From Vulcanimicrobiota bacterium (GTDB lineage Bacteria > Vulcanimicrobiota > Vulcanimicrobiia > Eremiobacterales > Eremiobacteraceae), in assembly GCA_019235715.1 (NCBI GenBank), contig JAFAKE010000081.1, forward strand, positions 1 through 64,000: DNA of 64,000 bases. Reading direction: 5' to 3'. Of this stretch, positions 7,458-15,186 are shown one piece after another. The notes below the pieces were generated by a model that did not search any database, was not told where the DNA came from, and saw only the letters and a list, made by a program, of their open reading frames with translations. The stretch's first letter is position 1. Each line of letters opens with the position of its first letter. A program made the translations under genes and the position numbers.

Positions 7458-10265
7458 TCAGCGCAGTTTGTAGCTGTAGATGAACTCGATCGTTTGCGGC
7501 GTCATTCCGAATTCTTCGGTCGCTCCGGCGCCGATGAGCGGCGTATAGTCCGAGGGAGCCGCGTACTGGTTCAGCGGCAGCGGCACGCCGTCGCCGATCA
7601 ATCCCGCCGCGAAGGTGTTCTGATTGAACAGGTTGCTCACGACGACGTTGAACACACCACGCGAACCGGTGCTGACCGACGCGATGAGATTCGTATAGTT
7701 GTAGTTCGGCAGATGCTTCGTGTTGTTCGCCGACACGAAGTACGTCTCACTGCGCAATTCGACGATCTTCGCGAACGTGTAATCGAGCGCGAAGTTCGCC
7801 TTGTGCAGCGGTACACCGGCGAACTGCGAGCCCGGGACCGTCGTCAGATTTCCTTGCAACACGCTTGCCGGAACCTGAAGCGGAACGCTCGAGTTTGTCG
7901 CATAGCCGTAGTCGACGAAGAACGCCGGCGTGATGCGCTGGCGGCCTTGCAGGTCGATGCCCTCCGCCTGCGACGAGCCGATGTTGAGCACGCCGTCGAC
8001 GCCAAGGAAGGTGTTCGCCTGCGCAAGCGTGCCGCCGCATGTCGACTGATAGATCGTCGCATACGGATTCAACGCGCCGTACCCTGACGGGCCGAAGAAG
8101 CTGGCTGGGAAGTTCAACGCGGGAATCGTCTGCGTGTAGAGCGTGTTCCAGATCGGTTCGGAGTACAGCGAGAGCTGGAACGACGAATCGCCTTCGCCGA
8201 AGCGGTGCCCCCAACTGAATTCAGTGTCGCTCGCGCGCTCCGGTAAGGCGTTGGGATTGCCGCCGCTGCCGATCGAGTTCAGCGTGCCGCAGCGTACGTT
8301 GCCGGCCAACGACCCGGGCGCCGACGCGCCGAACGGCCCGAAGACGTCTAGCAAGGTAGGCTGCGTGCTGACGTATCCGAAGGCCGCGCGATAGACGTCG
8401 TTGTTCTTCGTCCCGACGAACGCGATGCGTGGATCGACGAACGACGTGTTGGTCAGCGTCGAATGCTTGAAGTACGCGCTGACGTACGTCGTGATCGGCG
8501 AGCTCAGCGGATGCCACGAGTCGCGGAAGAAGAAGCTGTCCTCGTACGCGCCGGGGCTTGGCTGGGGAACGCCGACCGACGACTCGCGGCTGCGCGAGTT
8601 GTTGTAGTATGCGCCAAACCCGAACTCGTTGTTCTCGCCGACGATCGAATACGTGCCGATCACGCCGGCGTTGTTGACCGCTTCATTGTACCAGGACGGG
8701 TTCGATGTGAGCGTGCACGAGGGATTGCATCCCGCTCCGGCTGGGACGGCCGGCGGCACCAGCAGATAAGGCAACTGGCTTGTCCGATCGTACGTGTGCG
8801 TGTACAGATTCGAGAAGCCGTCGATGTTGAGCGTGTCCTTGCCGAACTCTTCGTCGAAGCGGACCTGATAATCGCTATCAGTGAACGCCTGCCATGCCGG
8901 ACCGGCGCCTTGCCATCCGCTGTTGATGAGCGCCCACTGTGAGGGCGTCACGCAGGTGTTGCCGCCGTCGGGGGTCACGCCGTCGGTGCCGTATCCGTAT
9001 GCATTTCCGCCGGTGCCGGTGCCGACGAATGTTCCGGCTGGGCAATCCGGCGGGTTGAGCGCGTTGAACGGCGCTGTGTTGCCGGCGGGCGTGTAGTTGG
9101 CGAGGTGCTGATTACCCTCTGCCATTGCGGTATCCCACGGCAGGTAGTCGCCATCGCCGTTGCCCGTCTTGTTGTCCCAGTAGTAGCTGCTCATCGCGAC
9201 TGCGGTGAGATGCGCGTTGTTGCCGAAACCATAGCGCACTTTGTAGAGCTGCGATTTGTTCGCGATATTGGAATTGACGGTGTAGTCCTGAAGATTTGCG
9301 ACCGCCGGATCGGTCGCGCTGGGATCGTATGCGGCCGCCGGTTGAGCAAAGACCGCGTTACGTATCGAGCCGTTGATGCCGGAGGTGCCTAACGCTAGCG
9401 CGTAGCCCCAGCGGTTGCCCTCGAGCGATCCGGTCGCGGTCAACTGGCTCGTGAGCTTACTAAACGAGCCGTAACCCTGCGTGAATACGATTTGCGGGGT
9501 CAGCGTCGGCTCGAGCGTTTGCATGTCGATGACACCGCCGATCGCGTCGACGCCGTACAGGTCGCCGCCGCCGGCGCCATAGACGACGCTTACCGCGCGC
9601 AGCGCGAACGACGGGCTCAACTCGTAGTTCAGCCCGCCGAGCCCCAACGCAATGGGGTGGCCGTCGATGAGCGAAACGGTTTCGAGATCGCCGATGCCGC
9701 GCAGCGACAGGTTCACGTCGTCGCCGTAGGACGCGGTCCAGCTGCTCGTATTGTCGACGGCACCCAGCTTCATCAATGCATCGGCCGTGCGTGTGGTGCC
9801 CGTCTTCTGGAGTGTGTTGCCGGAGACTTGCTGATAGATGACGGCCGATCTTTGCAGCGACGCAGCCGCGGTGACGGTCGTGCGTCCAAGCGTGCGGATC
9901 TGGTTGGTCGTACTCGTGCGCTGCATCGAGAGCACGAGCGGTAACGAGTAACCGCCGCTCACATTGAACTCTTCGGACACGGTCTTATCCCAGCCGGTGA
10001 GCACCATCTCAAGGCTGTACGAACCGGGCGCAAGATCGGTGAACTCAAAATCACCGGCGCTGTTCGACGTCTCGGTCTTATGCGTGGGGCCGACCGATGT
10101 CAACTGGACTCCGGCGAGCGGCAAACCGGTCGCCGCGTCGACGACTTTGCCCTTGACGGTGAACGTCGATGCTGCGGCCGCCGGCAGCGCAATCGAACTG
10201 AGAGAGGTCAGAAACAAAAAAGCCGCGGCCATCGCCCCGGCGACGCCCTGAATCCGTTTCAGCAA
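7458..10265 (-). CDS. TonB-dependent receptor with N-terminal carboxypeptidase-regulatory-like domain
   Basis: An outer-membrane, energised uptake receptor. After a signal peptide (LLKRIQGVAGAMAAAFLFL...) comes a CarboxypepD_reg-like beta-sandwich (TVKGKVVDAATGLPLAGVQL), then a plug domain (DDVNLSLRGIGD... VYGAGGGDLYGVDAIGGVIDM), then a long beta-barrel rich in aromatic strands. The open reading frame extends to a GTG at 10301, but a TTG at 10265 has a GGAAAGAG ribosome site 6 bases upstream and begins the signal peptide cleanly, so I chose it. A Pho-box-like array lies just upstream, after pstB. The ligand is unknown; a phosphorus compound is inferred from regulation and from the adjacent phosphoesterase. 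Confidence 0.9.
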   Translation of the reverse strand: MLKRIQGVAGAMAAAFLFLTSLSSIALPAAAASTFTVKGKVVDAATGLPLAGVQLTSVGPTHKTETSNSAGDFEFTDLAPGSYSLEMVLTGWDKTVSEEFNVSGGYSLPLVLSMQRTSTTNQIRTLGRTTVTAAASLQRSAVIYQQVSGNTLQKTGTTRTADALMKLGAVDNTSSWTASYGDDVNLSLRGIGDLETVSLIDGHPIALGLGGLNYELSPSFALRAVSVVYGAGGGDLYGVDAIGGVIDMQTLEPTLTPQIVFTQGYGSFSKLTSQLTATGSLEGNRWGYALALGTSGINGSIRNAVFAQPAAAYDPSATDPAVANLQDYTVNSNIANKSQLYKVRYGFGNNAHLTAVAMSSYYWDNKTGNGDGDYLPWDTAMAEGNQHLANYTPAGNTAPFNALNPPDCPAGTFVGTGTGGNAYGYGTDGVTPDGGNTCVTPSQWALINSGWQGAGPAWQAFTDSDYQVRFDEEFGKDTLNIDGFSNLYTHTYDRTSQLPYLLVPPAVPAGAGCNPSCTLTSNPSWYNEAVNNAGVIGTYSIVGENNEFGFGAYYNNSRSRESSVGVPQPSPGAYEDSFFFRDSWHPLSSPITTYVSAYFKHSTLTNTSFVDPRIAFVGTKNNDVYRAAFGYVSTQPTLLDVFGPFGASAPGSLAGNVRCGTLNSIGSGGNPNALPERASDTEFSWGHRFGEGDSSFQLSLYSEPIWNTLYTQTIPALNFPASFFGPSGYGALNPYATIYQSTCGGTLAQANTFLGVDGVLNIGSSQAEGIDLQGRQRITPAFFVDYGYATNSSVPLQVPASVLQGNLTTVPGSQFAGVPLHKANFALDYTFAKIVELRSETYFVSANNTKHLPNYNYTNLIASVSTGSRGVFNVVVSNLFNQNTFAAGLIGDGVPLPLNQYAAPSDYTPLIGAGATEEFGMTPQTIEFIYSYKLR

Positions 10266-10373
10266 GATCGACTCTTTCCAGGACGGTGGAGAAAAAATCA
10301 CGCCCGGCCGGCCTTCATGAATGGTCTACGGCGCAACGGGGTACGGGACGTGTGCGGTGTCCGTCCTCGTCTG

Positions 10374-10418
10374 ATGCTAGGGGTGCTGTATTAAGCCGGC
10401 GTTATGCCTAGATTAACC
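10374..10418 (-). promoter_or_regulatory. Pho-box-like array (3 x 11 bp) and -10 upstream of the TonB receptor gene
   Basis: On the minus strand the units GGTTAATCTAG, GCATAACGCCG and GCTTAATACAG follow each other without gaps. Each carries TTAA or ATAA at positions 3-6. Six bases later is TAGCAT (TAnnnT). The same 11-bp period and 6-base gap occur before pstS. The first unit includes the pstB stop codon. Tandem 11-bp repeats are the known architecture of PhoB/PhoP sites. Confidence 0.7.
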
Positions 10419-11234
10419 AAAACGGCCCGTGATGTAATCTTCTGTTCGCTTTTCTTTCGGCGTGGTGAACATCTTCGAGGTCGTATCGAATTCCACCAGT
10501 TCGCCCGTCGCTGCCTCGCCGGCGAGCATGAAGCCCGTGTAGTCCGAGCAGCGCGCCGCCTGCTGCATGTTATGCGTGACGATGATGATCGTATACGCCC
10601 CACGCAGTTCGCGCATCAGCTCTTCGATCTTGACCGTCGAGATGGGGTCAAGTGCGGATGCCGGCTCGTCCATGAGCAGCACTTCGGGATCCACGGCGAG
10701 CGCACGTGCGATGCACAGGCGCTGCTGCTGGCCGCCAGAAAGCGACGTGCCGGCCTTGTGCAGCTTGTCTTTGACCTCATCCCACAGCGCCGCGCGCCGC
10801 AAGCTCTTCTCCGAGATCTCTTCGAGCGTCGCATCTCCGGGCGGCTTACCTGCGAGGCGCACGCCGGCGAGCACGTTGTCCATGATCGTCATCGTCGGAA
10901 ATGGATTCGGGCGTTGGAAGACCATCCCGATGCGCCGGCGCGTGTCGGTGGGGTCGACGCCGGGTTCGTAAAGATTCTGACCGTCGAGCAGCACCTCGCC
11001 CTCGACGTGCGCGTGCGGAATCACCTCGTGCATACGGTTCAAGCAGCGCAGCAGTGTTGACTTCCCGCAGCCCGAGGGTCCGATGAGCGCGGTGATCGCA
11101 CCCGGCTCGAATTGCATGTTGACGCCCTTGACCGCGAGATGTTTGCCGTAGTACGCGTTGAGGTCTTTGACCTCCAAGCGAGTCGCGCTCGCGTCGGCGG
11201 GCCGTCCTGGTTGCGTTTCTTGAATCGCTTGCAT
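10413..11234 (-). CDS. pstB: Phosphate ABC transporter ATP-binding protein PstB
   Basis: The cytoplasmic ATPase of the high-affinity phosphate importer PstSCAB. All motifs are canonical: Walker [11 protein letters not shown]-loop [10 protein letters not shown], signature LSGGQQQR, Walker [12 protein letters not shown] and switch histidine VTHNMQQA. It has 273 residues, including a short N-terminal tail. It is the last gene of pstS-pstC-pstA-pstB. The ATG is preceded by two tandem copies of a Shine-Dalgarno-like decamer. Its motifs provide the internal reference that shows how degenerate the second PstB-like protein is. Confidence 0.97.
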   Translation of the reverse strand: MQAIQETQPGRPADASATRLEVKDLNAYYGKHLAVKGVNMQFEPGAITALIGPSGCGKSTLLRCLNRMHEVIPHAHVEGEVLLDGQNLYEPGVDPTDTRRRIGMVFQRPNPFPTMTIMDNVLAGVRLAGKPPGDATLEEISEKSLRRAALWDEVKDKLHKAGTSLSGGQQQRLCIARALAVDPEVLLMDEPASALDPISTVKIEELMRELRGAYTIIIVTHNMQQAARCSDYTGFMLAGEAATGELVEFDTTSKMFTTPKEKRTEDYITGRFG

Positions 11235-11236
11235 TA

Positions 11237-11256
11237 TCTCCCCTAATCTCCCCTAA
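11237..11256 (-). promoter_or_regulatory. Duplicated ribosome-binding decamer before pstB
   Basis: TTAGGGGAGA occurs twice back to back on the minus strand, overlapping the pstA stop and ending 2 bases before the pstB ATG. The inner copy gives unusually short spacing and the outer copy rather long spacing, so alternative ribosome docking is possible. Confidence 0.5.
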
Positions 11257-12104
11257 TTCGCCGAGACGCGCCCCGAGAACGCGAGCCGTGCAGTGAGATT
11301 GAGCGCGAACACCAACGCGACGAGCACCAACGCGCAGCCCCACGCCAACTGCTGCCAATCGGGATACGGTGAGATCGCGTACTGGAAAATGACCAGCGGC
11401 AGCGCGGCCGTCGGCGATGACAGCCCTTTGGACCAGTATTGGCTGCCGAAGGCGGTGAACAGCAGCGGCGCGGATTCACCCGCGACGCGCGCAACGGCGA
11501 GCAGTGCGCCCGTCACGATGCCGGCGCGCGCGACGGGAACGGTCACGAGCAGCGTCGCCTTCCAGGCAGGTATGCCGAGCGCGAGCGCGCCCTCGCGAAT
11601 GACACCTGGTACGAGGCGTACGGCTTCCTCAGTGGTGCGCACGACGATGGGCAGCATGATGACCGCCAGCGCGACCGCGGCTGAGTGCGCTGAGAAGTGG
11701 CCAGTCGGAATCACGACGAGCGAGTACGCGAACACGCCGATTGCGATGGATGGCATGCCGGTGAGGACGTCGCTAAAGAAGCGGACGTTCGCCGCCAAGT
11801 GACCGCGCCCGAACAGCGCCAAGTAGATGCCGGCCAACACGCCGACCGGCACTGAGATGACGGACGCCATCAGCACGATTTCGAGCGAACCGACGATCGC
11901 GTTCGCGACGCCGCCGCCGGTCATGCCCACGGGCAACGGCAGCTTCGTGAAGAAATCGAGATTGAGCGCTTTGTAACCCTTGGAGATCACAAACGTCACG
12001 ACGACCGCAAGAACCACCCCGCACACGATAGCGCACAAAGCGGCTATGATGATCATGAATGCGTTCCAGAACTTGCGGAAGCCCGGGGACTTGAGAAAAT
12101 CCAT
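11253..12104 (-). CDS. pstA: Phosphate ABC transporter permease PstA
   Basis: An inner-membrane permease of PstSCAB, 283 residues with about six transmembrane helices. It carries the family segments TGGGVANAIVGSLEIV, the coupling region VPGVIREGALALGIPAWKATLLVTVP, and ARVAGESAPLLFTAFG. Its start overlaps the pstC stop (TGATG), and its own stop lies just upstream of the duplicated pstB ribosome site, so the three genes are translationally linked. Length and motifs are normal for PstA. Confidence 0.95.
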   Translation of the reverse strand: MDFLKSPGFRKFWNAFMIIIAALCAIVCGVVLAVVVTFVISKGYKALNLDFFTKLPLPVGMTGGGVANAIVGSLEIVLMASVISVPVGVLAGIYLALFGRGHLAANVRFFSDVLTGMPSIAIGVFAYSLVVIPTGHFSAHSAAVALAVIMLPIVVRTTEEAVRLVPGVIREGALALGIPAWKATLLVTVPVARAGIVTGALLAVARVAGESAPLLFTAFGSQYWSKGLSSPTAALPLVIFQYAISPYPDWQQLAWGCALVLVALVFALNLTARLAFSGRVSAN

Positions 12105-13081
12105 CAGCGGCGCCCCCGGCCACTCGCGTTCCAGACCAGCAGGCGCGCGCTGATGTTGACGAGCAGGCTGACGATGAAGAGCAGCAAGCCGACCTCGATC
12201 AGTGCCGAGATGTAGACCTTACCCGTCGCTTCAGAGAATTCGTTCGCCGGTACACTGGCCATGGTATAGGCAGGCTGGAAGAGCGATGCGACGATCTGCG
12301 GCTTGTTGCCGATGACCATGACGACAGCCATCGCTTCACCCAGCGCGCGACCCAATCCAAGAACCAGTGCGCCGACGACGCCGGAGCGCGCATACGGCAG
12401 CACGGCTTTGGTCATCATCTCCCATTTCGTCGAACCAAGCGCGAGCATGCCTTCGCGCTGATCGTTGGGCACTGCCTCGAAGACGTCGCGCGAGATCGCC
12501 GCGACCGTCGGCACAACCATGATCGAGAGGATCAGACCGCCTGCCAGCATGCCGACGCCGTAGATCGGACCTTGGAAGAGCGGAAGGAAGCCGAACGTAT
12601 GCTGCAGCGCGGGGCCGATGTACATGCGGATCACCGGCACGAGCACGAATAAGCCCCAGATGCCGTACACGACGCTGGGCACTGCGGCGAGCAGTTCGAT
12701 CAGCATCGCGACGGGTGTCGCCAGCCGCTTGGGCGCGAGTTCTGCCAAGAATAGCGCCGCGCCGATCCCGACCGGACCGGCGATGAGCAGTGCGATCGCG
12801 GACGTGACGATCGTACCGTAGATGAACGTCAGAACGCCGAAGTGTCCGCCGCCGGGATCCCATAACTGGGTGAAGACGCCAAGACCGATCGTCTGAATCG
12901 CCGGCCACGAACGCTGCAGCAACACGAGGAAGAGCGCGGCGACGATCGCCAGCACGAACCATGCTGACGCATAGAGCAGGAACATGAAGATGCGGTCGCC
13001 GGCAGGCGAAATGCGGGTCCGAGCCGCGCGCGCTGAGGCGCCGGCGGTCGCGCTGATAACTTCGGCGCTTTCTTGCGACAT
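12104..13081 (-). CDS. pstC: Phosphate ABC transporter permease PstC
   Basis: An inner-membrane permease of PstSCAB with about six helices. Family segments include WDPGGGHFGVLTFIYGT, AAVPSVVYGIWG, the coupling region VPNDQREGMLALGSTKWEMM and LGRALGEAMAVVMV. The frame extends to a TTG at 13180, but that codon has no ribosome site. The ATG chosen here has GAGGACG directly upstream and still leaves a 27-residue cytoplasmic N-terminus rich in Ala and Arg. It follows pstS and overlaps pstA by one base. Confidence 0.94.
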   Translation of the reverse strand: MSQESAEVISATAGASARAARTRISPAGDRIFMFLLYASAWFVLAIVAALFLVLLQRSWPAIQTIGLGVFTQLWDPGGGHFGVLTFIYGTIVTSAIALLIAGPVGIGAALFLAELAPKRLATPVAMLIELLAAVPSVVYGIWGLFVLVPVIRMYIGPALQHTFGFLPLFQGPIYGVGMLAGGLILSIMVVPTVAAISRDVFEAVPNDQREGMLALGSTKWEMMTKAVLPYARSGVVGALVLGLGRALGEAMAVVMVIGNKPQIVASLFQPAYTMASVPANEFSEATGKVYISALIEVGLLLFIVSLLVNISARLLVWNASGRGRR

Positions 13082-13189
13082 CGTCCTCGTTTTGCCGGCG
13101 TCGTCTGAATCGAATGAGCGAGGCGGTTGCGGCGGCGGGTTTGTCGCCCGGCCCCGCACCGCCTCTTGAGTCGTGTCCAAGCGATGCGT

Positions 13190-14224
13190 TTAGTTGTGGA
13201 TCGAACCGATCGCCTTGATCGCTTCCTGCTGCACGTTCTCAGGAAGCGGGACGTAGTTGACCTTCGCGGCGTACTGCTGACCACCGGTGACGAGCCACTT
13301 GAGCAGCGCCGTCAGCTCTTTGCCCTTGGCCGGGTCGGCTTGATTCTTCCAGACCAGCAGCCACGAGTAACCGGCAATCGGATAACTGTCCTTGCCGCCC
13401 ATGTCGGTGATCGAGAACTCGTTCGGGTTCACGTCGGGTTTTTGCGACGCGGCCGCGCGAATCGAGTCCGGCGACGGCAACACGAACTCACCGGCTTTGT
13501 TCTGCACTGCAGCATACGACATGTCGTTCTGCAGCGCGTAGGCGAGCTCGACGTAACCGAACGCGCCAGGCGAGTTGCTGATCTGACCGGCGACGCCCTC
13601 ATTGCCTTTTGCGCCGACGCCCGTCGGCCAGTTCACCGTCTTGCCGCGGCCAACTTTGGAATTCCAGTCCGGGCTGATCTTCGAGAGGTAGTCCGTGAAA
13701 TGGTAGCTGGTGCCGCTGCCGTCGGCGCGGTGTACGACGAGAATCGGAAGATTCGGGAACTTCACGCCTGCATTGAGCGCCGCGATGCTCGCATCGTTCC
13801 AGTTCGTCACTTTGCCGAGCATGACGTTTGCGATCACGGCGGGTGACAGCTTGATATGCTTGGAGACGCCCTGGACGTTGTAGGCGATCGCGATGCCGCC
13901 GAGCGTGTCTGGGATCTGGACGACCGCCCCATTCGCAGCGACTGCCGCATCGAGTTCTGCTTTGGTCATGGGCACGTCAGATGCGCCGAAGTCCACGGTC
14001 TTTGCCGTGAACTGAGCGATGCCGCCGCCCGAACCAATGCTCGCATAATTGACGGTGATGCCGGCGTGGTCTTGGCTGTACGCGTAGAACGCACGCGAGA
14101 AGAATGGATATGGGAACGTCGCGCCGGCGCCGAGGAATTGCGTATCGGCGAGCGCCGCCATTGGGACGATGAAGCCGGCGATCACGCCGGCTGCGACGAG
14201 CGACTTCAGTGGAGACATTTTCAC
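13190..14224 (-). CDS. pstS: Phosphate-binding periplasmic protein PstS
   Basis: The high-affinity phosphate receptor of the PstSCAB importer, 344 residues including a signal peptide (LVAAGVIAGFIVPMAALAD). The mature N-terminus shows GAGATFPYPFFSRAF, then NYASIGSGGGIAQF and DFGASDVPM, the classic phosphate-site loops. Later HRADGSGTSYHFTDYLS and GNEGVAGQISNSPGAFGYVELAYA are also PstS hallmarks. The GTG start has an AGGAG 10 bases upstream. It is the first gene of the pst operon and lies directly behind a four-unit Pho-box-like array, so strong induction under phosphate limitation is expected. Confidence 0.96.
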   Translation of the reverse strand: MKMSPLKSLVAAGVIAGFIVPMAALADTQFLGAGATFPYPFFSRAFYAYSQDHAGITVNYASIGSGGGIAQFTAKTVDFGASDVPMTKAELDAAVAANGAVVQIPDTLGGIAIAYNVQGVSKHIKLSPAVIANVMLGKVTNWNDASIAALNAGVKFPNLPILVVHRADGSGTSYHFTDYLSKISPDWNSKVGRGKTVNWPTGVGAKGNEGVAGQISNSPGAFGYVELAYALQNDMSYAAVQNKAGEFVLPSPDSIRAAASQKPDVNPNEFSITDMGGKDSYPIAGYSWLLVWKNQADPAKGKELTALLKWLVTGGQQYAAKVNYVPLPENVQQEAIKAIGSIHN

Positions 14225-14288
14225 GTTTTGAGCGCTCCTGCTCGCGAAAAAATCGCGGGTTGGTAAAGTGAAATTTGCACCTCCCCGG

Positions 14289-14344
14289 ACCGTATCGCAG
14301 GGGCCTCAAGCCTATATTAAGAGGGCCTTAACACAACATTAAGG
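14289..14344 (-). promoter_or_regulatory. Pho-box-like array (4 x 11 bp) and -10 upstream of pstS
   Basis: Minus-strand units CCTTAATGTTG, TGTTAAGGCCC, TCTTAATATAG and GCTTGAGGCCC run without gaps. Each has TTAA or TTGA at positions 3-6. Six bases after the last unit is TACGGT (TAnnnT). The first two units also form a 9-bp inverted repeat (GGGCCTTAA / TTAAGGCCC, loop 7) that could double as a phoU terminator. PhoB/PhoP binding is inferred from the 11-bp periodicity and position. Confidence 0.75.
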
Positions 14345-14390
14345 CCCCCCGAACGCCAGAAAAATGGAGTGGCTTACAGCCGAAAGAGGC

Positions 14391-15125
14391 CTATGACGCG
14401 GCCGTTTCGCCGAGCGAACGCGTGCCGAGAGCTTCGGACTGACCGATCGCCTGGTTGATGTCGACCACGGAGCGTTTCAGATTCTTGGGCACGCCTTCGA
14501 CCATGTAGACCACGCGTTCGCAGATGTTCGTCGCATGGTCGGCGATGCGCTCGAGGTAGAGCGCGACCAAGATCAGATTGCTGCCGCGACCGATAGCCCG
14601 CGGATCCTTGGCCATGAATTCGATCAGCTCTTTGAAAACGGCGCGATAGAGGCGGTCGACCTCGTCGTCCTTTTGCGGCACCTTATGCGCGATGTCGGCG
14701 TTGTGCTGCGCGAAGGCGTCCAGCGACTCGCGCAGCATTTCGCGCGCATTGGTCGCCATGAGCGGGATGTCGATGAACGGCTTGAGCTGCGGCTCGGTCG
14801 CCAGGTTTTTCGTGATCTGCGCGATGTCGCACGCATGGTCGCCGATGCGCTCGAGATCGATGATGATGTCGAGCATCGCCGCGATGGTGCGCAAGTCCGA
14901 CGCCATCGGCTGTTGCAGCGCGAGCAGATTGAGGCAGTTGGTCTCGATGCGCACGCACAGGTCATCGACGATGTCGTCGCCTTCGCATATCTCGTCGGCG
15001 AGTTTGACATCAGAACGCATCAGCGCGTCGACCGACTTGGCGGTCGCGTCCTCAACGAGGCTACCAAGGCGCAGCACGTCCTGCTGCGTCTCGTCTAGGA
15101 TGCGGTGAAAGCTCTCGCGACCCAA
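14391..15125 (-). CDS. phoU: Phosphate signalling protein PhoU
   Basis: A cytoplasmic all-helical regulator that links the Pst transporter to the PhoR/PhoB pair and damps signalling when phosphate is plentiful. It has 244 residues with the two-fold repeat of the family. Each repeat carries a metal-binding helix of the E/DxxxD type: DLERIGDHACDIAQ near the middle and YLERIADHATNICERVVYM near the end. The start is TTG with AAGGGGG 8 bases upstream. The gene has its own near-consensus promoter just after the phoR stop, so it is probably not only expressed with phoBR. It is separated from pstS by the Pho box. Confidence 0.95.
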   Translation of the reverse strand: MGRESFHRILDETQQDVLRLGSLVEDATAKSVDALMRSDVKLADEICEGDDIVDDLCVRIETNCLNLLALQQPMASDLRTIAAMLDIIIDLERIGDHACDIAQITKNLATEPQLKPFIDIPLMATNAREMLRESLDAFAQHNADIAHKVPQKDDEVDRLYRAVFKELIEFMAKDPRAIGRGSNLILVALYLERIADHATNICERVVYMVEGVPKNLKRSVVDINQAIGQSEALGTRSLGETAAS

Positions 15126-15143
15126 ACGGATGTGCCCCCTTCA

Positions 15144-15186
15144 AAATGTCCCCTTGCATTATAGGCGCGAGCGGGACATTTGTAAA
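15144..15186 (-). promoter_or_regulatory. phoU promoter with overlapping inverted repeat
   Basis: On the minus strand TTTACA, 17 bases, then TATAAT: a near-consensus sigma-70-type promoter beginning directly after the phoR stop. A 9-bp inverted repeat, AAATGTCCC / GGGACATTT with a 20-base spacer, brackets the -10 and expected start site, where a repressor could bind. The leader to the phoU TTG would be about 26 bases. Confidence 0.75.

Noticed and set aside
14321-14350. Palindrome considered only as a phoU terminator
   Set aside because: Its halves coincide with two units of the 11-bp Pho-box array, so regulation is the better primary reading; a terminator role is noted as secondary.
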